In this document: positions 59,656 through 64,000 of the stretch, one piece after another | How the letters are laid out: each line of letters begins with the position of its first letter | Position numbering within the stretch: position 1 is the first letter of the stretch | Assembly (NCBI GenBank): GCA_951799405.1 | Contig: OX637341.1 | Span: 18,095,659-18,159,658, forward strand | Length of the DNA: 64,000 nucleotides | Reading direction: 5' to 3' | Source of the DNA: Agapetus fuscipes | Lineage: Eukaryota > Arthropoda > Insecta > Trichoptera > Glossosomatidae | Position numbers and translations under genes: made by a program | Notes under the pieces: model-generated | What the model was told of the DNA's origin: nothing | The model's database searches: none | What the model saw: only the letters and a program-made list of their open reading frames with translations

Positions 59656-59896
59656 ATCTAATCTTGTCTGAGTTGCAAAGGTATGTAACATTGGGGATTC
59701 ACATTATATGCACGTATGAGTTCGCGATTAAACATGCCGCATGTGAACCTACAATATAAAACCCCATCTCAAATAAACATACACTCTGAAACTCTTGCCG
59801 ACCTTCCCTGGAACAGTGGTGACATTGGCATAGTGAACCATTTTCTACAGTATGGGTGGTCAGTCGCATACCAACCTATACTCGTAAGTTAAGGAA
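59656..59896 (-). mobile_element. S3 element
   Basis: AATCTAATCTTGTCTGAGTT to TATACTCGTAAGTTAAGGAA; one short deletion at GCACGTATGAG. Confidence 0.85.
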
Positions 59897-59949
59897 CTAT
59901 AGGTTTGTATTCATAATCATAAGAACCATTATTCCTTATTTAAATATTC

Positions 59950-60200
59950 TTTTACTTATATGTAGGTTGGTATGAGGCTGACCACCTATATTGTGGAAAA
60001 ATGCTTCACTTTGCCAACGTCACCCCTGTTTCAGGGAAGGTCGGCAAACATTGCAGGGCTTATGTTCATTTGAGATTTGATTTTTAATTTGTCAGTACAC
60101 GTGTAGCATTTGTAAGCGCAAACTTCCACGCATCTGTTTGTGGGCATGCATTTAATATGAATTATAATTGTTTATATATCTTGCAACTTAGATTAAAGAT
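59950..60200 (+). mobile_element. S3 element
   Basis: TACTTATATGTAGGTTGGTA to TTGCAACTTAGATTAAAGAT. Confidence 0.85.
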
Positions 60201-60624
60201 TATTTATAAATAAAATAATTGTAATGAATTTAAAAACAACTTTCACGAATCTCACAATGAACATTGAAACTGTGGGATTTGTTTGTTTTTAAAATTTATG
60301 AGAAAAACTTGGCGCCGAGGAGCTTTTAAAGTTAGCACTTTCATTAAAGTTCAATCGGTGCTTTCAAAAATCGTTCAAGACCCGAAGCGCCGAGCGCGTA
60401 GACACCATGGCTGGCCAACCAAAAATATATTATGAACTATTATCTAAGTTGCAAAGATGTATTGACATTTCATTTTATCTATATTATATCGAATCAGTAA
60501 AAATATGTAGGTAAGTAAAAAATATGAATTGACAAATAAAAAAAAACAATTATTTTGAATACTAAGTAAAAATATTTTCAAATCATTAGAAATTCATTTT
60601 CTCGCGGGCGTCATATCCATTTTC
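60201..60624. other. Mostly unique DNA
   Basis: A CG-richer stretch at 60305-60420 (GGCGCCGAGGAGC, GACCCGAAGCGCCGAGCGCG) has no recognisable product. A lone S3 3' end in reverse (TTATCTAAGTTGCAAAGATG) lies at 60438-60460. Confidence 0.4.
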
Positions 60625-60850
60625 TTTTTTTCTTTTTTACACTAGGTACTAAAAAATGGTTCACTTTGACAGTTTTAGGGAAGGTCGGCAAGAATTGCAG
60701 AGCTTGTGCTTATTTGAGACTGAGTTTTTATGTTGTAGGACCACACGCGGCACGTGTAAGCGTGAACATATGAGTGTCTGTTATGGGACTGCTTTTTTTG
60801 TAAATCTAAAATGTAATTAATCTTTGCAACTTAGATTGAGATTAAAGATA
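60625..60850 (+). mobile_element. S3 element, diverged
   Basis: AAAAAATGGTTCACTTTGAC to GCAACTTAGATTGAGATTAA. Confidence 0.8.
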
Positions 60851-61078
60851 TTAAAACGTGCATAAATCAAAAAAATAATGAGGGATGATTCATTTCATGT
60901 TTTATTTCTACTCGTACATGAATGTAATGGCTTTAAGGGTTGACGCTCACTTTCAACTCTCAAAAAGTCTTCACCCTTCGACTTAAGTGGCCTGACAATT
61001 ACGAATTGTTGAGAGGGTTCTACTAAGGGCGGGAGGGTGGCATCAAAGCAACACTTAGTCCAATTTAGCTGTGAAATA
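60851..61078. other. Unassigned DNA
   Basis: No recognised gene. The minus frame 60895-61116 has no recognisable domain and runs into MITE3. Confidence 0.35.
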
Positions 61079-61352
61079 TTTGAGTCGTATATAACTGCAA
61101 ACGCTGTCATCTCCAAATTTTATGATTTTTGAGATAGGTAATTATTGAATTTGATTCTGCGTAGTATAACAAATCATTTTCTGTGTGCAATGTGATGAAA
61201 ACCTCACTTAATCCTTCGTAATTTTAATTGAAAAAGTTTGATTTCGTGCAAACGTCGTCATCTCCAACTAGGGAAAAATTGCGTTCAAAACATTAGTTCA
61301 TTTTTCTCAAAATCATCGCGTACGGAGTTGACGGCGTTTGCATTTATACGAC
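61079..61352. mobile_element. MITE3 copy
   Basis: TTTGAGTCGTATATAACTGC to GCATTTATACGACTAAA. Collinear in reverse with 2464-2738, including CACTTAATCCTTCGTAATTT and GTGCAAACGTCGTCATCTCC. Confidence 0.75.
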
Positions 61353-61496
61353 TAAATTTTAAGGTGTGTATGTGTAACCATACCTTAATTTTTGTTTGAC
61401 TTAAAATCAAAAAAATAAAATCATTAAACTCAAAAAAAGGACTAAAAAATTTTCCTCATTTTTCTTATCTAATCTAATCTAAGGTGCAAAGAAAAA

Positions 61497-61632
61497 GGCT
61501 TACGAATTTTTCAACCCAGCGAAGAGCAAATTTGAAAATATAAATGTATATTTTTTGTGCTCCACCGGGATTCGAACCCACAACCTTCCATTCAGAGTCC
61601 GATTGCTACCACTGAACTACGGACCGGTCGAT
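61497..61632 (-). mobile_element. S1 5' half
   Basis: CTTACGAATTTTTCAACCCA to CTGAACTACGGACCGGTC. It follows a lone (TCTAA)n at 61467-61484. Confidence 0.85.
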
Positions 61633-61935
61633 GTTAAATGAAAATTTCCAAAAACTTCATTTGGAGTAACATCGTCGATATTTCAGACTCCAGAGGTCGG
61701 TTGCCTTTTCAACGTTCAATACACCAATGTAAGTTGGAGCTCATTAAACCGTTCTACATAGATTTCTGCCATAGTACAATTATTACATACAAACTTATAA
61801 TAAGTATGGCGTCTGCTGAGCTATGATAATACAACGATGACGTCATTGATGTATAAATACATTTATACTGTTATTATTTTCAATTTTTGTATTTTTAATG
61901 GGAAATAAAATTATTGTATATTTTTTCCAGTCTAT
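61633..61935. other. Unassigned DNA
   Basis: No gene or repeat recognised. Confidence 0.35.
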
Positions 61936-61939
61936 AACG

Positions 61940-61995
61940 CGAGTCGATAGAACGCGGCAAGAAGTTACACTATACGTGTAGTTTAGTTGCGTGAT
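61940..61995 (+). mobile_element. S2 3' terminus
   Basis: CGAGTCGATAGAACGCGGCA, AGAAGTTACACTATACGTGT, AGTTTAGTTGCGTG: the GTCGATAG start is joined directly to the S2 end. Confidence 0.6.
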
Positions 61996-62154
61996 TACGT
62001 CATAATAGGTTATTAATAATTTAGTAATTATTAATTGGTGAGCGCTGTTTTTGTTACGTTTTATGCGTAACAGAAATAGTGTCGAACAACTAGCGTAATG
62101 ATTAAATAGATTATAGTAGACTGTTCTGGTACAGTCCACTATAAAATAATCTAG

Positions 62155-62365
62155 AACAAGCAAGAATCGTCCCTTTCGTACCTATATATTTGAGCCGCAA
62201 TTGTGTGGAGGGCAGGTCGATTGAGACACTGAGCCGTGAAGTCGATAAGCTAAGAAATAGAAAAGTAATCAGAACATTGTAAACAGACATTGTGTAAAAA
62301 AAGCTTGAAAAATATATTAATTACCGTTTGATTAAACGAACCCAAATTTAATCATAGCACTATTA
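62155..62365 (+). mobile_element. LTR-like sequence, copy 3
   Basis: CAAGAATCGTCCCTTTCGTA, CCTATATATTTGAGCC, ACTGAGCCGTGAAGTCGATA, GATTAAACGAACCC follow the order of copies at 35180 and 36340. Confidence 0.4.
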
Positions 62366-62404
62366 ATGCATTAACTGTTTTTATTCTGTAAACACCTTCT
62401 ACAT

Positions 62405-62705
62405 TAACAGTAACTCTGAATGGGAAGATTGTAGGTTCGAATCCCGGTGAAGCACAAAAAATACACCATTCATATTTCCAAATTTGCTCTTCGCTGGGTT
62501 GAAAAATTCATAAACCTTTACCAATGACCGGTCACCAAAGGTCCATCCAGCCTTACAGCAATTGGGTCTTGCTTGAGTATTGGCGCTTTGTAGCAACGAT
62601 CAATCTCGATCACCTCTGCGGCACTACAACAAGTGTCATAGACCTCTAGAGTCTCTAGAATCTAGGGAGTCTCCCGCACAGGATTTCTTAAAAAAAAAAA
62701 ACTTA
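62405..62705 (+). mobile_element. S1 SINE with LINE-type tail B
   Basis: AGTAACTCTGAATGGGAAGA, box B GGTTCGAATCCCGGTG, core GGCGCTTTGTAGCAACGATC, AATCTCGAT, then CACCTCTGCGGCACTACAAC to CTCCCGCACAGGATTTCTTA and poly(A). Confidence 0.9.
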
Positions 62706-62980
62706 TTTTTCTGCAACCTGGTTTTAGCTTCTGAGAAAATCGTAAAAAAATAAACCCTCAACATTAATAAACAATATCGTGCACCCTTTCTCTTATACTC
62801 TTCCTTCCACCTTATTACATTGTTTTATGCTAATGAGCTGAATCGTAGCTGTATGCGTAGACGGTCTACACAATATCGTAGCACCATGCAGTTGCTGTAT
62901 TTATTCAGTACAATAACCCCCCATCGGTACAAGTGAACGAAACTTGGCGTAGAAGGGGGGGTGTAACCCTTTTTTCAAAG
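62706..62980. other. Unassigned DNA
   Basis: No gene recognised. GAAGGGGGGGTGTAACCC at 62951 is a minor G tract. Confidence 0.35.
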
Positions 62981-62981
62981 C

Positions 62982-63440
62982 TACTGTAACTGTAACTCTG
63001 TCGCGATTCCGCTAGGGGTGGCCAGAGACACTGCAGAGCTGCCTCCATTTTTTCCTATCCTTACATACCTCTTTCAATTCATTCATATCCATCACCTTTT
63101 TCATGCATTTTCTTCTTTTACGCTCACTTTGTAAATCCCATTCTTTCACAATCTCCTCAATCTGATCACTCCATACTTTTTTCGGTCGTCCCTGTCCTCT
63201 TTTTCCTTTCACACTTTCTTTGTATACATACTTTGTCAGTCTATCATCATTCATTCTTTCCACATGCCCAAACCATCTCATCACATTCTTTTGTACCTTT
63301 ACTTTCTCATCCTCTTTCAAATTACATTATTTTTTTACCCATTCATTCCTAACTCTATCCCTCAGAGTTTTTCCTGTCATGCTTCTCAAATGCTTCATTT
63401 CCACCGTACATACTTTACGTCGATGTGCCTCATTGAGTTT
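62982..63440 (-). mobile_element. LINE L-A 3' end, second subfamily
   Basis: Frame 63012-63320 is open for 102 residues: KVKVQKNVMRWFGHVERMND, RLTKYVYKESVKGKRGQGRP, KKVWSDQIEEIVKEWDLQSE, MNELKEVCKDRKKWRQLC. Upstream (63330-63440) continues in another frame with HLRSMTGKTLRDRVRNEW. The tail is AGAGTTACAGTTACAGTAG. Confidence 0.85.
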
Positions 63441-63539
63441 CTTTATCGTAAATATGCCTGAAATCATATTAAGTATAATGAAAAACTCATAAGAAAATGC
63501 CTTGAAAACATATGTTTTCAAAAGGGAAATTCAAAACAC

Positions 63540-63625
63540 CATCATCGTTGGCATAACTGGCACCACAATCCAGATTGTGTCTTTGCTTCCTTGATCAGCC
63601 GCAGCAACCACTATCTATCCAACGC
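63540..63625 (-). mobile_element. LINE L-E fragment
   Basis: Reverse reading LLRLIKEAKTQSGLWCQ; ends with GATGATGGTG at the 3' side. Confidence 0.6.
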
Positions 63626-63730
63626 GTATCTTTTACGTTCACTTTGAATATCCCATTCTTTCACAATATCTTCAATCTCCTTAATCGATCGTCCCTTACC
63701 TCTTTTTCCTTTCACACTAACTATGTTATT
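63626..63730 (-). mobile_element. LINE L-A fragment
   Basis: Reverse reading VSVKGKRGKGRSIKEIEDIV, KEWDIQSERK. Bounded by L-E and S1 on either side. Confidence 0.7.
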
Positions 63731-63734
63731 TATA

Positions 63735-63955
63735 TTTATACCATTTATATTTTCAAATTTTCTCTTCGCTGGGTTGAAAAATTCATAAACCTTTACCAAA
63801 GACCGGTCATCAAAAGGTCCATCCAGCCTTACAACAACTGGGTCTTGCTTGAGAATTGGCGCTTTCTACAGTGACGACCAAGCTCGCAGAGGGCTCTTGA
63901 GGTGTGATACACACAAAAACAGCGCTCACCAAATAAATCAGCCTAATTTAATTTT
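63735..63955 (+). mobile_element. S1 core with tail A
   Basis: ATACCATTTATATTTTCAAA, CTTCGCTGGGTTGAAAAATT, GGCGCTTTCTACAGTGACGA, GAGGGCTCTTGAGGTGTGAT, CAGCGCTCACCAAATAAATC. The tRNA head is missing. Confidence 0.9.
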
Positions 63956-64000
63956 TTTTTTTTTATGTATACATATATTTTTTCAGTCTATCATCATTAC

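Overview
This window is eukaryotic nuclear DNA, almost certainly from an arthropod and most likely an insect. The signs are a low-GC background, no prokaryote-style gene packing, C-terminal fragments of several non-LTR retrotransposon families of the kind common in insect genomes, a 5S rRNA-like sequence that fits insect 5S, and a very dense load of short interspersed elements. I cannot name the order or species. No complete protein-coding gene is recognisable. Nearly every long open frame lies in, or antisense to, a transposable element. One short candidate secreted-protein exon (53121-53336) is the only frame I would keep as possibly cellular.

Repeat families, named here for convenience. 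S1: a SINE with a tRNA-like head (box A like TAGTCCAGTGG, box B GGTTCGAATCC). S2: a second tRNA-headed SINE (GATAGCTCAGTTGG). S3: a roughly 250-270 bp element running from TTCCTTGACTTATAGG to GCAACTTAGATTAGATTAGA; I find about 40 full or partial copies. LINE 3' ends: L-A (RWFGHVERM), L-B and L-C (AWN-LP), L-D (RIARVVAQE), L-E (WLRLIKE), L-F (YFGHIMRNEK), L-G (RWIGHVMRQE) and L-H (TARLWNELPVYVF). Also present are five inverted-repeat (MITE-like) families, Penelope-like termini carrying hammerhead-like motifs, an LTR-like sequence in three places, a 146-bp tandem array, a 28-bp minisatellite and several G/C-tract islands.

Layout. 0-6 kb: S2, L-H, two inverted-repeat elements, two S1+S2 composites and a perfect 21-bp-arm hairpin. 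6-14 kb: L-A pieces in both strands around an AT-rich unknown, a possible LTR promoter, S3 copies, and MITE2 inserted in S3. 14-26 kb: S1+S2, S1 with L-H tail, a 5S-S1 chimera, nested MITEs, and the 146-bp array broken by S3. 26-38 kb: S3, Penelope-like motifs, S1 with L-H tail, L-H broken by S3, L-D, LTR-like copies. 38-48 kb: a 1.1-kb terminal-inverted-repeat element, 5S-S1, L-A/L-B/L-C, and two S3 copies hit at the same 12-bp site. 48-64 kb: more S1/S2/S3, 5S-S1 copies, a hammerhead-like core, a 53-bp-TIR MITE, the 28-bp minisatellite, L-A, L-D, L-E, and S1 with tail A at the end.

Main biological point. S1 behaves as a modular SINE. The same tRNA-like head and core is joined to three alternative 3' modules (tail A; tail B, identical in kind to the 3' end of LINE L-H; or a whole second SINE, S2). 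A 5S rRNA-derived module may sit in front. A small diagnostic difference in the core tracks the 3' module, so these look like separate amplifying subfamilies rather than chance neighbours.
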